From assembly GCF_001277255.1 (NCBI RefSeq), contig NZ_CP012264.1, positions 3,534,001 to 3,598,000 on the forward strand: a stretch of 64,000 nucleotides of DNA, written 5' to 3'. The position numbers were made by a program, and so were the translations under genes. The first letter of the stretch is position 1. Each line of letters opens with the position of its first letter. Under the pieces are notes generated by a model. The model was not told where the DNA came from, did not search any database, and saw only the letters and a program-made list of their open reading frames with translations. Of the stretch, positions 6,559 to 15,961 are shown one piece after another. The DNA comes from Cronobacter condimenti 1330 (GTDB taxonomy: Bacteria; Pseudomonadota; Gammaproteobacteria; Enterobacterales; Enterobacteriaceae).

Positions 6559-9432
6559 TTACTGATATTCGCTCATCGGCACGCAGGAGCAGAAGAGATT
6601 ACGGTCGCCGTAAACATCGTCCAGGCGTTTCACCGTCGGCCAGTATTTATTCTCAAACCCTGCCGGGAAGGCTGCCAGCTCGCGGCTGTAGGCATGTTCC
6701 CACTCTTGCGCCAGCTCGCGCTGCACGTGGGGTGCGTTAACCAGCGGGTTATCATCCTGCGGCCATTCGCCCTGCGCCACGCGGTCGATTTCACCACGGA
6801 TCGCAAGCATTGCATCGATAAAGCGATCCAGCTCGACTTTGTTTTCCGATTCCGTCGGCTCCACCATCAGCGTGCCCGCGACAGGGAATGACATGGTCGG
6901 TGCGTGGAAGCCATAGTCGATCAGGCGTTTGGCGATATCCAGCTCGCTAATGCCAGTGGTCTCTTTCAGCGGACGAATATCCAGAATGCATTCGTGCGCC
7001 ACGCGACCATCGCGACCGGTGTAAAGCACCGGATAGGCGTCTTTCAGACGGCTGGCGATGTAGTTGGCGTTAAGGATCGCCGTCTGGCTCGCCTTTTTCA
7101 GCCCTTCAGAGCCCATCATGCGGATATACATCCAGCTTATCGGCAGGATCGATGCGCTGCCGAAAGGTGCGGCGGAGACCGCGCCCTGTGCGGTCAGCAT
7201 GCCTTCAATCTGCACCACGCTGTGGCCCGGTACAAACGGTGCCAGGTGCGCTTTCACGCCGATTGGCCCCATCCCCGGACCGCCGCCGCCGTGCGGAATG
7301 CAGAACGTTTTATGCAGGTTAAGGTGCGAAACATCTGCGCCGATATAGCCCGGTGATGTGATACCAACCTGCGCGTTCATGTTGGCGCCATCCAGGTAAA
7401 CCTGGCCGCCGAACTGATGCACGATGTCGCACACTTCACGGATAGTTTCTTCATACACGCCGTGGGTGGAGGGATACGTCACCATGATGCAGGAGAGCTT
7501 GTCGCCCGCCGTTTCCGCTTTGGCGCGCAGGTCAGCGAGATCGATGTTGCCCTGTTTATCACAGGCCACCACCACCACCTGCATCCCTGCCATCTGCGCA
7601 GAGGCCGGGTTCGTGCCGTGCGCGGAGCTCGGAATAAGACAGATGTCGCGATGACCTTCATTGCGGCTCTCGTGATAGTGACGGATCGCCAGCAGCCCCG
7701 CATATTCACCCTGCGCACCGGAGTTCGGCTGCATACAGAGCGCGTCGTAGCCCGTAAGCTTCACCAGCCAGTCAGAGAGTTGGCCGATCATCTGGAGATA
7801 ACCTTCAGCCTGATCCGCCGGGCAGAAAGGATGTAGTTCAGCAAATTCCGGCCAGGTGATGGGGATCATTTCCGCCGCCGCGTTGAGCTTCATAGTGCAG
7901 GAACCCAGCGGGATCATCGCCTGGTTCAGCGCCAGATCTTTACGCTCCAGGCTGTGCATGTAACGCATCATCTCGGTTTCGCTGTGGTAGCGGTTAAAGA
8001 CCGGATGCGTAAGGATAGCGTCGTTACGCAGCATGGCTTGCGTAATGGAGCGGCTGTCATGCGCCACGTCTTTATCCAGCGCGTCGATATCAATCTGCGT
8101 GTCGTCGCCTGTCACTACGCGCAGCAGGGCCTGAACATCGGCACGGGTAGTGGTTTCATCAAGCGTGATACCGACCGCACCCGGGATATCGCTGCGCAGG
8201 TTGATTTCGCTCGCCTGCGCGCGCGCCAGCACGGCAGCTTTATCAGCGACATCAACGCACAATGTGTCGAACCAGGTGGTATGACGCAGCGTCAGCCCGC
8301 GGCGTTGCAGGCCCGCCGCCAGAATATCGGCGAAACGGTGAATGCGGCTGGCAATACGTTTCAGGCCTTGCGGGCCGTGGAACACGGCGTAGAGACTCGC
8401 AACATTGGCCAGCAACACCTGTGAGGTACAGATGTTGGAGTTCGCTTTCTCGCGGCGAATATGCTGCTCGCGGGTTTGCATCGCCATGCGCAGCGCGGTG
8501 CGTCCGGCGGCATCTTTCGACACACCGATGATGCGCCCGGGCATGGAACGTTTAAACTCGTCGCTTGCGGCGAAGAATGCCGCATGCGGACCACCGTAGC
8601 CCATCGGCACGCCGAAGCGCTGGGCGGAGCCGAAGACAATATCTGCGCCCTGCTTGCCCGGCGCCGTCAGCAGCACCAGCGCCATAAAATCTGCCGCCAC
8701 GCTCACAATGACTTTGCGGGATTTCAGCTCGCTCATCAGTTCGCGATAGTCATGCACTTCGCCGGTGGTGCCGACCTGCTGCAACAGCACGCCAAACAAG
8801 TCCTGATGATCGAGCGCCTTTTGCGCCTCGTCGACAATCACCTCAAAACCAAAGGTTTCAGCACGGGTGCGCACCACATCCAGCGTTTGCGGATGAATAT
8901 CGGCGGCGACGAAGAAACGGTTGGCGTTTTTCAGTTTGCTGACGCGTTTGGCCATCGCCATCGCTTCCGCCGCCGCGGTCGCTTCATCGAGCAGCGAAGC
9001 GGAGGCGATATCCAGCCCGGTCAGATCCAGCGTCACCTGCTGGAAATTGAGCAGCGCCTCCAGACGCCCTTGCGACACCTCCGGCTGATAAGGCGTATAG
9101 GCCGTGTACCAGCCTGGGTTTTCCAGCATGTTACGCAGAATAACCGGCGGGGTGTGTACCGCCGCGTAGCCCATGCCGATATAGTTTTTAAAGCGCTTGT
9201 TACGCCCGGCGATGGCTTTGAGCTCCGCCAGTGCGGCGAACTCGGTTGCGGCGTCGCCGACATCAGGCGGCGTATCAAGCTGAATATCCGCAGGAACGAT
9301 TTGCGAAATCAGCGCATCCAGCGAGTCGGCGCCAACGGTGCGCAGCATCTCCTGCTGCTGGTCAACACCCGGTCCGATATGACGCTCAATAAACGCGTCG
9401 CGATTTTCCAGGTGGCTCAGGGTCTGGGTCAT
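6559..9432 (-). CDS. gcvP: glycine dehydrogenase (decarboxylating), P-protein
   Basis: P-protein of the glycine cleavage system. It decarboxylates glycine with PLP and passes the aminomethyl group to lipoyl-GcvH. The 957-residue length is identical to E. coli. The N-terminal half begins HIGPG, and the PLP lysine lies in HLNLHKTF in the C-terminal half, followed by the glycine-rich PHGGGGPGMGPIGV loop. ATG 9432 is chosen (MTQTLSHLENRDAFIERHIGPG) with AGGA 10 nt upstream; an ATG at 9465 has no homologous support. It is the last gene of gcvT-gcvH-gcvP, separated from gcvH by 130 nt containing a strong hairpin. Confidence 0.97.
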   Translation of the reverse strand: MTQTLSHLENRDAFIERHIGPGVDQQQEMLRTVGADSLDALISQIVPADIQLDTPPDVGDAATEFAALAELKAIAGRNKRFKNYIGMGYAAVHTPPVILRNMLENPGWYTAYTPYQPEVSQGRLEALLNFQQVTLDLTGLDIASASLLDEATAAAEAMAMAKRVSKLKNANRFFVAADIHPQTLDVVRTRAETFGFEVIVDEAQKALDHQDLFGVLLQQVGTTGEVHDYRELMSELKSRKVIVSVAADFMALVLLTAPGKQGADIVFGSAQRFGVPMGYGGPHAAFFAASDEFKRSMPGRIIGVSKDAAGRTALRMAMQTREQHIRREKANSNICTSQVLLANVASLYAVFHGPQGLKRIASRIHRFADILAAGLQRRGLTLRHTTWFDTLCVDVADKAAVLARAQASEINLRSDIPGAVGITLDETTTRADVQALLRVVTGDDTQIDIDALDKDVAHDSRSITQAMLRNDAILTHPVFNRYHSETEMMRYMHSLERKDLALNQAMIPLGSCTMKLNAAAEMIPITWPEFAELHPFCPADQAEGYLQMIGQLSDWLVKLTGYDALCMQPNSGAQGEYAGLLAIRHYHESRNEGHRDICLIPSSAHGTNPASAQMAGMQVVVVACDKQGNIDLADLRAKAETAGDKLSCIMVTYPSTHGVYEETIREVCDIVHQFGGQVYLDGANMNAQVGITSPGYIGADVSHLNLHKTFCIPHGGGGPGMGPIGVKAHLAPFVPGHSVVQIEGMLTAQGAVSAAPFGSASILPISWMYIRMMGSEGLKKASQTAILNANYIASRLKDAYPVLYTGRDGRVAHECILDIRPLKETTGISELDIAKRLIDYGFHAPTMSFPVAGTLMVEPTESENKVELDRFIDAMLAIRGEIDRVAQGEWPQDDNPLVNAPHVQRELAQEWEHAYSRELAAFPAGFENKYWPTVKRLDDVYGDRNLFCSCVPMSEYQ

Positions 9433-9502
9433 GGGCGATATTTCCTGAAACGTGCAGTGAGGCAAATAAATGCGATGGTCAGTTCTGCTCCCTTGCGGAA
9501 GC

Positions 9503-9528
9503 GGCGCGTGCCATGTCGTGCACGCGCC
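9503..9528. other. strong hairpin in the gcvH-gcvP intergenic region
   Basis: Perfect 9-bp inverted repeat GGCGCGTGC / GCACGCGCC with an 8-nt loop, without a T-run on either strand. In the gcvTHP mRNA it would sit 34 nt after the gcvH stop and about 70 nt before gcvP. It could stabilise the upstream gcvTH segment or tune gcvP level. Confidence 0.6.
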
Positions 9529-9562
9529 TGCCCCTGGATTGCCAGAGGCGTAATGCCGTGAA

Positions 9563-9952
9563 TTACTCGTCTTCTAACAGCGCTTCATACGCGCTCGCGT
9601 CCAGCAGCGCGGTCACTTCGGCTTCGTCGCTGGCTTTGATTTTGAAAATCCAGCCCTGGCCGTACGGCTCGCTGTTCACCAGCTCCGGGGCATCGCTCAG
9701 CGCATCGTTGACAGCGACAATCTCGCCACTTACCGGCGCGTAGATGTCAGAGGCCGCTTTCACGGATTCCGCCACCGCGCAGTCGTCACCCGCGCTGACG
9801 GTCGCGCCGACTTCCGGCAGGTCAACAAACACCATGTCACCCAGGAGCTCCTGCGCATGCTCCGTGATCCCGACGGTGTAAGTGCCGTCAGCTTCTTTAC
9901 GCAGCCACTCGTGTTCTTTGCTGTATTTCAGTTCGTTTGGCACATTGCTCAT
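9563..9952 (-). CDS. gcvH: glycine cleavage system H protein
   Basis: Small lipoyl carrier protein (129 residues, the same length as E. coli) that shuttles the aminomethyl intermediate between GcvP, GcvT and lipoamide dehydrogenase. The lipoylated lysine is Lys65, counting Met, in the motif ESVKAASDIY. It is acidic, as is typical for this protein, and ends ALLEDE. It lies 23 nt downstream of gcvT, so it is cotranscribed. The start ATG is preceded by an AGGAGAG-type Shine-Dalgarno in the spacer. Confidence 0.97.
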   Translation of the reverse strand: MSNVPNELKYSKEHEWLRKEADGTYTVGITEHAQELLGDMVFVDLPEVGATVSAGDDCAVAESVKAASDIYAPVSGEIVAVNDALSDAPELVNSEPYGQGWIFKIKASDEAEVTALLDASAYEALLEDE

Positions 9953-9975
9953 TGCTTCTCTCCTGATAACAAAAC

Positions 9976-11073
9976 TTACTGCGCGACCGGCTTACCGGCG
10001 CGTACGAAAACGGGTTTAGTGACCTTCACAGGCATTTCGCGGTTGCGGATCTGCACAATGGCAGTATCGCCGATACCCGCAGGAACGCGAGCCAGCGCGA
10101 TGCTGTAGCCAAGCGTTGGCGAGAACGTGCCGCTGGTGATAATGCCTTCGCAGGCGTTGCCCTGGGCATCGGTAAAACGCACTGGCAGGCCGCCGCGCAG
10201 CACGCCTTTTTCCGTCATGACAAGACCAACCAGCTGTTCAGTGCCATTGTCACGCTGGGCTTCCAGCGCGTCGCGACCAATAAAAGCGCGATCTTCCGGC
10301 TGCCAGGCGATGGTCCAGCCCATATTGGCGGCAAGCGGCGAGACGCCTTCATCCATCTCCTGACCGTAAAGATTCATGCCCGTTTCAAGACGCAGCGTGT
10401 CGCGCGCGCCAAGGCCGCACGGTTTCACGCCCGCGTCGACTAACTGGCTCCAGAAGCCCGCTGCTTTTTCATTAGGCATCGCGATTTCATACCCCGCCTC
10501 GCCGGTATAACCGGTTGTGGCGATAAACAGGTCATCGGCCTGCACACCGAAAAACGGCTTCATGCCCTCTACGGCTTTACGCTGGGCGTCGTTAAAAAGC
10601 GTGGCGGCTTTCGCCTGCGCGTTCGGGCCCTGAACGGCAATAAGAGAGAGATCGTCACGCACAGTTACAGATACGTCGTAGGGCTCAGCATGCTCGTTTA
10701 TCCAGGCGAGGTCTTTTTCACGGGTGGCGGAGTTCACTACGAGGCGGAAATAATCTTCCGTCATAAAGTAGACAATCAGATCATCAATGACACCCGCTGA
10801 GGCGTTGAGCATCGCGGTGTAGAGCGCTTTACCCGGCTGAGTGAGCTTCGCTACGTCGTTGGCGAGCAGGTTGCGCAGGAATTCACGGGTGCGCGCGCCG
10901 CGCAAGTCGACAATGGTCATGTGGGAGACATCAAACATTCCCGCGTCATTACGCACCGCGTGGTGCTCATCAATCTGCGAGCCGTAGTGCAGTGGCATCA
11001 TCCAGCCATGGAAATCCACCATGCGCGCGCCACAGAGGTTGTGCTGTTCATACAACGGGGTTTGTTGAGCCAT
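9976..11073 (-). CDS. gcvT: aminomethyltransferase, glycine cleavage T-protein
   Basis: T-protein transfers the methylene group from aminomethyl-lipoyl-GcvH to tetrahydrofolate, giving 5,10-methylene-THF and ammonia. It has 365 residues against 364 in E. coli. Conserved features are the N-terminal QTPLYEQHNLCGARMVDFHGW, the folate-site aspartate region FDVSHM, TGYTGEAGYEI and GLGARDTLRLE. It is the first gene of the gcvTHP operon. It is preceded by about 420 nt without genes that holds a PurR operator, so repression by purines is likely. GcvA and Lrp control is known for E. coli, but I could not assign those sites by eye. Confidence 0.97.
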   Translation of the reverse strand: MAQQTPLYEQHNLCGARMVDFHGWMMPLHYGSQIDEHHAVRNDAGMFDVSHMTIVDLRGARTREFLRNLLANDVAKLTQPGKALYTAMLNASAGVIDDLIVYFMTEDYFRLVVNSATREKDLAWINEHAEPYDVSVTVRDDLSLIAVQGPNAQAKAATLFNDAQRKAVEGMKPFFGVQADDLFIATTGYTGEAGYEIAMPNEKAAGFWSQLVDAGVKPCGLGARDTLRLETGMNLYGQEMDEGVSPLAANMGWTIAWQPEDRAFIGRDALEAQRDNGTEQLVGLVMTEKGVLRGGLPVRFTDAQGNACEGIITSGTFSPTLGYSIALARVPAGIGDTAIVQIRNREMPVKVTKPVFVRAGKPVAQ

Positions 11074-11455
11074 CTTGTCCTCATCCTGTCAGCCTGTGTG
11101 GTGTGGGTTTCGGCGGTGAAACGCCCTGAATGAAACCCGACGTCATGGCCGATCCCGGCCACGACGCAAACGTTATCTTGCGTCTGAACTTATCACCGAA
11201 TGTGGCCTTAAACCATAAGCCAGACTGAGCCATCAGATTAGCTTATGACCAGAGATCGCTTATCTGGTGGCAGAATTAAACACTGGCTGAAGGGTTTCAG
11301 GTGGCGTCGAAACGCTAATGGCGTGCCGAATTTTTAATATAAGCGCGCTGAAATCGCTGTTTTACCGCAAAAAAACGAGAACGCGGAAAAAGAAGAGATT
11401 AGAAAAAGTAATCCGAAAAAGAGAGTGAAATTAGAATATTTCAAACGGGGAGAGG
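11074..11455 (-). promoter_or_regulatory. gcvTHP upstream regulatory region
   Basis: About 380 nt without a plausible gene between ubiI and gcvT. It holds the PurR-type operator at 11164-11179 and a markedly A-rich stretch at 11330-11450, suited to Lrp or other bending proteins. No convincing -35/-10 pair was found by eye, as expected for a promoter that depends on an activator. Confidence 0.6.
11164..11179. promoter_or_regulatory. PurR operator upstream of gcvT
   Basis: ACGCAAACGTTATCTT matches the PurR consensus ACGCAAACGTTTTCNT with one mismatch. It lies about 90 nt upstream of the gcvT start codon. PurR repression of gcvTHP is established in E. coli, so the same control is likely here. 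Confidence 0.75.
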
Positions 11456-11486
11456 CTTCTCTTTCCGCTTGCCGGAAAGAGAAGTG
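11454..11486 (-). terminator. terminator-like hairpin after ubiI
   Basis: Perfect 12-bp inverted repeat CTTCTCTTTCCG / CGGAAAGAGAAG with a 5-nt loop (11456-11484), starting 10 nt after the ubiI stop on the minus strand. The downstream T-run is weak, so termination may be incomplete. Confidence 0.55.
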
Positions 11487-11494
11487 TGACGCAG

Positions 11495-12697
11495 TTAACG
11501 CAACCAGTCAGGGAGGTCATTCAGGCCCATCGCCTGGCGAATCAGCTGTGGTTTAACACCCGGCAATTTATCAGCGAGTGTCAGGCCCAGATCGCGCAGC
11601 AGCTTTTTCGCCGGGTTCGAGCCGGAAAAGAGTTCGCGAAAGCCTTGCATGCCTGCAAGCATCATCGCCGCGGCGTGCTTGCGGCTGCGCTCGTAGCGCC
11701 GAAGATAGAGATGCTGGCCAATATCTTTGCCCTGTTGGTGCAGACGCCGCAGTTCGCTTATCAGTTCCGCCGCATCCATAAAGCCGAGGTTCACCCCCTG
11801 CCCCGCGAGCGGATGGATGGTGTGGGCTGCATCGCCGACCAGCGCCAGGCGGTGCGCCGCGAACTGGCGCGCATAACGGCCGGTAAGCGGAAAAACCTGA
11901 CGATCGCTCTCAAGGGTACATAAGCCAAGACGATTATCGAACGCCACGCAGAGTGCCTGATTAAACGCTGACACCGGCGCCTGCTGCATCCGATCCGCCT
12001 CCTGCGGCGACAGCGACCAGACAATAGAACAAAGGTGCGGATCGCTAAGCGGCAGAAACGCCAGAATACCGTCGCCGTGAAACGCCTGTCGCGCTACAGC
12101 GCCATGCGGCTCGGCGGTTCGAATGGTCGCGACCAGCGCATGATGCTGATAATCCCAGGAGGTGAGCGGAATTTCCGCCTTCGCACGCAGCCAGGAGTTC
12201 GCGCCGTCGGCACCGACCACCAGCCGCGCGGTTAGCATATTGCCATCTTCAAGGGTAATGAACGCTTCGTTTTCGCCCCATGCGACCTGTTGCAGCGTCG
12301 CGGGCGCCATCAGCGTGACTGATTTGCTCTGTTGCGCCTTTTGCCAGAGCGCATAGTGGATAACCTGGTTTTCAATAATGTGCCCGAGATGACTGAAGCC
12401 AAACGCCTCGTCGTCAAACGCGATACGTCCGAAACTGTCTTTCTCCCAGACTTCCATGCCGTGATAGGCCGCTGCACGCTGGCGGGTTATCCCATCCCAG
12501 ACGTCAAGCCGTTTGAGCAGCGCCTCGCTGGCGGCGTTGATTGCCGATACACGAAGCGCCGGAGGCGCTGTCGCATCCAGCGGCTCCGGGGCATGCTGTT
12601 CAAGCACCGCGACGCGCAGCCCGCTGCCTTCCAGCCCGCAGGCAACCGCCAGCCCGACCATGCCGCCGCCGACAATCGCTACATCTACACTTTGCAC
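11495..12697 (-). CDS. ubiI: 2-octaprenylphenol C5-hydroxylase UbiI (VisC)
   Basis: FAD-dependent monooxygenase that hydroxylates carbon 5 of the aromatic ring in ubiquinone synthesis. From a GTG start at 12697 the product is 400 residues, equal to E. coli. This start is decided by the match VQSVDVAIVGGGMVGLAVA and a strong AAGGAG 6-7 nt upstream; the ATG at 12751 would overlap ubiH and add unmatched residues. Motifs: N-terminal GxGxxG (GGGMVG), the mid-chain DG motif (GADGANSWLR), and GDAAHTIHPLAGQGVNLGF near the C-terminal third. It is the last gene of ygfB-pepP-ubiH-ubiI, 10 nt after ubiH. Confidence 0.95.
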   Translation of the reverse strand: MQSVDVAIVGGGMVGLAVACGLEGSGLRVAVLEQHAPEPLDATAPPALRVSAINAASEALLKRLDVWDGITRQRAAAYHGMEVWEKDSFGRIAFDDEAFGFSHLGHIIENQVIHYALWQKAQQSKSVTLMAPATLQQVAWGENEAFITLEDGNMLTARLVVGADGANSWLRAKAEIPLTSWDYQHHALVATIRTAEPHGAVARQAFHGDGILAFLPLSDPHLCSIVWSLSPQEADRMQQAPVSAFNQALCVAFDNRLGLCTLESDRQVFPLTGRYARQFAAHRLALVGDAAHTIHPLAGQGVNLGFMDAAELISELRRLHQQGKDIGQHLYLRRYERSRKHAAAMMLAGMQGFRELFSGSNPAKKLLRDLGLTLADKLPGVKPQLIRQAMGLNDLPDWLR

Positions 12698-12707
12698 ATT
12701 CGACTCC

Positions 12708-13886
12708 TTAGCGCGGCACCCAACCCAGGGTGCGTCTGGCCAGCGCATCACGCGCCGGGGTAAATAGATCCATTGCCATCAGGCCAAGGTTACGCCCGAC
12801 CACCAGAGGCTGCCAGCGGTTGGCAAACAGTTGCACCAGCCCGTCGGTTACGCCAATCGTTGCGGCTTTATCGTGCTCGCGCCGCTGTTGATAGGCATTC
12901 AGCACCGGGTACGCGCCGATATCCTCGCCACGCGCGAACGCCTGCGCCAGCGTCTCGGCAAGCGACATCACATCACGCAGACCCAGATTAAAGCCCTGGC
13001 CTGCGATCGGGTGCAGGGTCTGGGCGGCGTTACCCACCAGTACCGCGCGGTGCGAAATCACCCGCGAGGCGAGGCTTAACCCCAGCGGGTAACCGCTGCG
13101 CGCCCCTGCATGTGTAATGCGCCCAAGCCGCCAGCCGAATGCGGCTTGCAGTTCGCAGCAAAAACGCTCGTCGCTCCAGGCCAGCACCTCTGCCTGTTTT
13201 TCTGACGGGTGGCACCAGACCAGCGAACTGCGCCCTCTGGACATTGGCAGTAACGCCAGCGGGCCATGCTCGGTAAAGCGCTCAAACGCCCGGCCCTGAT
13301 GCGGCAGCGCGGTCGCGACATTCGCGATAATTGCCGTCTGGTGATAAGGCTGCTGACGCCATTCGATACCGCACTGCGCGCCTATCGAAGACCGGGAGCC
13401 GTCGGCTGCGACCAGCAACTGGCCTTCCAGCGTCTCGCCGTTATTAAGCCGCACGTTTACCGACGCCTCATGGCGGGTAATGTCCGCCACACGCGCCGGG
13501 CAGTGTACGTGAATGCCGGGCGCTTTGCGCAGCAGGTCAAAAAGACGCCCGCCCGCGTCGTGCAGCTCCACGACGTTACCGAGCGCCGCCGTCTGATAAT
13601 CCTGCGCATGAAGCGTGACAAAACCGGCGTGGCCGCGGTCGCTGACGTGAACCGTGGTGATGGGCGTCGCGCACGGAGCGAGCGCCTGCCAGACGCCGAC
13701 GCGCGCCAGCTCCCGACAGGTGCCGTCGGCAATCGCGATAGCGCGGGCGTCAAAGCCCGGATGTGCGGAGGCATCCGGCGCGCTGGCTTCCACCAGATGC
13801 ACCGGCAGCGCGCCGTGGGTAAAACGAGAAATCGCGAGCGCAAGCGTTGCGCCAGCCATACCGCCGCCCGCGATAATGACGCTCAT
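12708..13886 (-). CDS. ubiH: 2-octaprenyl-6-methoxyphenol hydroxylase UbiH
   Basis: FAD monooxygenase that hydroxylates carbon 1 of the ubiquinone precursor; paralogue of the neighbouring UbiI. It has 392 residues, as in E. coli. It shows the dinucleotide motif GGGMAGATLA at the N-terminus, ADGSRSSIG in the middle, and GNAAQTLHPIAGQGFNLGL, where the usual GDA is GNA as also in E. coli UbiH. Its ATG overlaps the pepP stop by 4 nt (ATGA), which implies translational coupling. Function needs the membrane-associated Ubi complex. Confidence 0.96.
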   Translation of the reverse strand: MSVIIAGGGMAGATLALAISRFTHGALPVHLVEASAPDASAHPGFDARAIAIADGTCRELARVGVWQALAPCATPITTVHVSDRGHAGFVTLHAQDYQTAALGNVVELHDAGGRLFDLLRKAPGIHVHCPARVADITRHEASVNVRLNNGETLEGQLLVAADGSRSSIGAQCGIEWRQQPYHQTAIIANVATALPHQGRAFERFTEHGPLALLPMSRGRSSLVWCHPSEKQAEVLAWSDERFCCELQAAFGWRLGRITHAGARSGYPLGLSLASRVISHRAVLVGNAAQTLHPIAGQGFNLGLRDVMSLAETLAQAFARGEDIGAYPVLNAYQQRREHDKAATIGVTDGLVQLFANRWQPLVVGRNLGLMAMDLFTPARDALARRTLGWVPR

Positions 13887-15199
13887 GAACGCTGCGCTGC
13901 CGCCATCAGCGCTTCGATTTCATCCGCCGTTTTAACGACGCTTGCCGTCAGGTTTTCATTACCGGTTTTGGTGATGACAATATCATCTTCGATACGAATA
14001 CCGATGCCGCGATATTCTTCCGGCACGTCAGCATCCGGCGCGATGTAAAGCCCCGGTTCAACGGTAATAACCATGCCCGGCGCAAGAATGCGCGAGCGAT
14101 CCGGCCCGTAGAAACCAACGTCATGCACATCCAGCCCCAGCCAGTGGCTGAGCCCATGCATAAAGTATGGACGGTGCGCATTTTCTGCCACCAGTTGCTC
14201 TACATCGCCTTTCAGAATACCAAGCCCGATAAGCCCTTTGACCATCACGCGTACGACCTCGCCGGTGACATCCTGAATCGATGTCCCCGGACGGAACAGG
14301 CGCAGCGCGGTTTCGAGCGAATCCAGCACGATGTCGTATACGGCGCGCTGAGCCGGTGTGAATTTTCCATTCACCGGGAACGTACGGGTGATATCGCCCG
14401 CATACCCCTGGTATTCGCACCCGGCGTCGATCAAGACCAGATCGCCGTCGCGCAACGGGCTTTCATTTTCGGTGTAATGGAGGATGCAGCCGTTTTCGCC
14501 GCCGCCCACGATGGTGTTATAGGAGGGGAAGCGCGCGCCGTGGCGGGTAAATTCATGCAGAATTTCGCCCTCCAGCTGATATTCATACATCCCAGGACGG
14601 CATTTCTGCATGGCGCGGGTGTGGGCCAGCGCACTGATTTCACCGGCGCGGCGCATGATGGCCAGCTCCTCCGGTGATTTAAACAGGCGCATGTCATGTA
14701 CCCAGGGGCGCCAGTCGGTGAGCGTGGCAGGTGCAGAGAGGTTCTGGCGCGCGCCGCGACGCAGCTTGTCGAGCGCGGTAAAAACGATGGTGTCGGCATA
14801 GGCGTATTCGCCCTGCGCGTGGTAAACCACATCAAGCCCGTTTAGTAACTGATAAAGCTGCTCGTCGATTTCATTGAACGCGAGCGCGCGATCAACACTC
14901 AGTTTTGCGGGTGCCGCATCCTGCCCGAGACGACGACCGAACCAGATTTCTGCGGTTTTATCGCGCAGACGGTTGAAGAGAACGCTGTGGCTGTGGGTTT
15001 CATCGCTTTTAATCAGCACCAGTACGGCTTCAGGTTCATTAAAGCCAGTGAAATACCAGAAATCGCTGCTCTGGCGATAAGGGTATTCGCTGTCGGCGCT
15101 GCGCGTGGCTTCGGGCGCGGCGAAAATCAGCGCCGCGCTGGCCGGAGCCATTTTCGCCAGCAACGCCTGACGGCGTCGCAGAAACTCTTGCTGTGTCAT
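13883..15199 (-). CDS. pepP: Xaa-Pro aminopeptidase P (PepP)
   Basis: Cytoplasmic dinuclear-metal peptidase that removes an N-terminal residue preceding proline. The 438-residue chain is close to E. coli PepP (441), with an N-terminal creatinase-like domain and a C-terminal pita-bread domain. Metal-ligand motifs are LIDAGCEYQGYAGDITRTF (two Asp), MHGLSHWLGLDVHD (His), ITVEPGLY (Glu) and GIGIRIEDDI (Glu). It is placed between ygfB (22 nt upstream) and ubiH (4-nt overlap), the conserved enterobacterial arrangement. Confidence 0.96.
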   Translation of the reverse strand: MTQQEFLRRRQALLAKMAPASAALIFAAPEATRSADSEYPYRQSSDFWYFTGFNEPEAVLVLIKSDETHSHSVLFNRLRDKTAEIWFGRRLGQDAAPAKLSVDRALAFNEIDEQLYQLLNGLDVVYHAQGEYAYADTIVFTALDKLRRGARQNLSAPATLTDWRPWVHDMRLFKSPEELAIMRRAGEISALAHTRAMQKCRPGMYEYQLEGEILHEFTRHGARFPSYNTIVGGGENGCILHYTENESPLRDGDLVLIDAGCEYQGYAGDITRTFPVNGKFTPAQRAVYDIVLDSLETALRLFRPGTSIQDVTGEVVRVMVKGLIGLGILKGDVEQLVAENAHRPYFMHGLSHWLGLDVHDVGFYGPDRSRILAPGMVITVEPGLYIAPDADVPEEYRGIGIRIEDDIVITKTGNENLTASVVKTADEIEALMAAAQRS

Positions 15200-15221
15200 T
15201 GCACCTCCTGAGTAACGAATC

Positions 15222-15800
15222 TTAGTGAAGCGTGGGCTTTTTCACTTCCGGCGCGGTCGGTGACTGGCGCGTAAAGGTGTCATGGCAGAGCAGCGCCGCA
15301 ACGCGCACATATTCGATGATCTCTTCAAGCGACATTTCCAGCTCTTCCTGATCTTCGTTCTCGTCATAGCCGAGCTGGGCGATGTTACGCAGATCGTCAA
15401 TGGCTTCACCGGTTTCGCCCGTGATTTTGTCGAGCTTCGGCTGCGTCACACCGAGGCCCAGCAGGAAATGGTTGACCCACCCTGCCAGCGCATCCGCGCG
15501 ATCGAAGACCGACACATCGTCGCCATCCGGCAGCCAGAGCTGGAACAGAAAACCGTCATCCTCCAGCGTGTCGCTGGTGGTGGCATGTAGCTGGCGCAAC
15601 GCCTGAGCCAGCTGCTGGCCGAACGCCAGGCCCTCGTTGGTGAGATCGTGAAGCAGCGGTTGCCAGCTACTGTCATGATTGCCGCCGCACAGGATTCCGC
15701 TGATAAGGCCGTGCATTTCCGCGGGCGTCAAGCCCACGCCTTGCTGATTGAGCAACTGGCCGACTTCGTCGTAACCAGGCATTTCGTTCTGTATAGACAT
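15222..15800 (-). CDS. ygfB: YgfB, UPF0149 family protein
   Basis: Acidic 192-residue protein of the UPF0149 family, collinear with E. coli YgfB. It contains the family segments GLTPAEMHGLISGILCGG, DDGFLFQLWLPDGDD and NIAQLGYDENEDQEELEMSLEEIIEYVRVAALLCHD. The biochemical role in enterobacteria is not established; in Pseudomonas a YgfB homologue modulates expression of a peptidoglycan amidase. I chose ATG 15800 (MSIQNEMPGY) as in E. coli; ATG 15806 would add two residues. It is the first gene of the pepP-ubiH-ubiI operon and divergent from zapA. Confidence 0.93.
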   Translation of the reverse strand: MSIQNEMPGYDEVGQLLNQQGVGLTPAEMHGLISGILCGGNHDSSWQPLLHDLTNEGLAFGQQLAQALRQLHATTSDTLEDDGFLFQLWLPDGDDVSVFDRADALAGWVNHFLLGLGVTQPKLDKITGETGEAIDDLRNIAQLGYDENEDQEELEMSLEEIIEYVRVAALLCHDTFTRQSPTAPEVKKPTLH

Positions 15801-15961
15801 GCGCATTCGTCGTCGTTGGGAGGATGAGTTCGTGTTATGCTACCACTTCGTGCCCTGGTGATACCAGAAAAGGGCTTGTGTCTTAATATCAGGGTAGCTA
15901 TAGTGTCGCCCCTTCGCAGCCCCGGCGCGAATGGTTGGCGAGTCAACAGCAGGAAAGTGGA

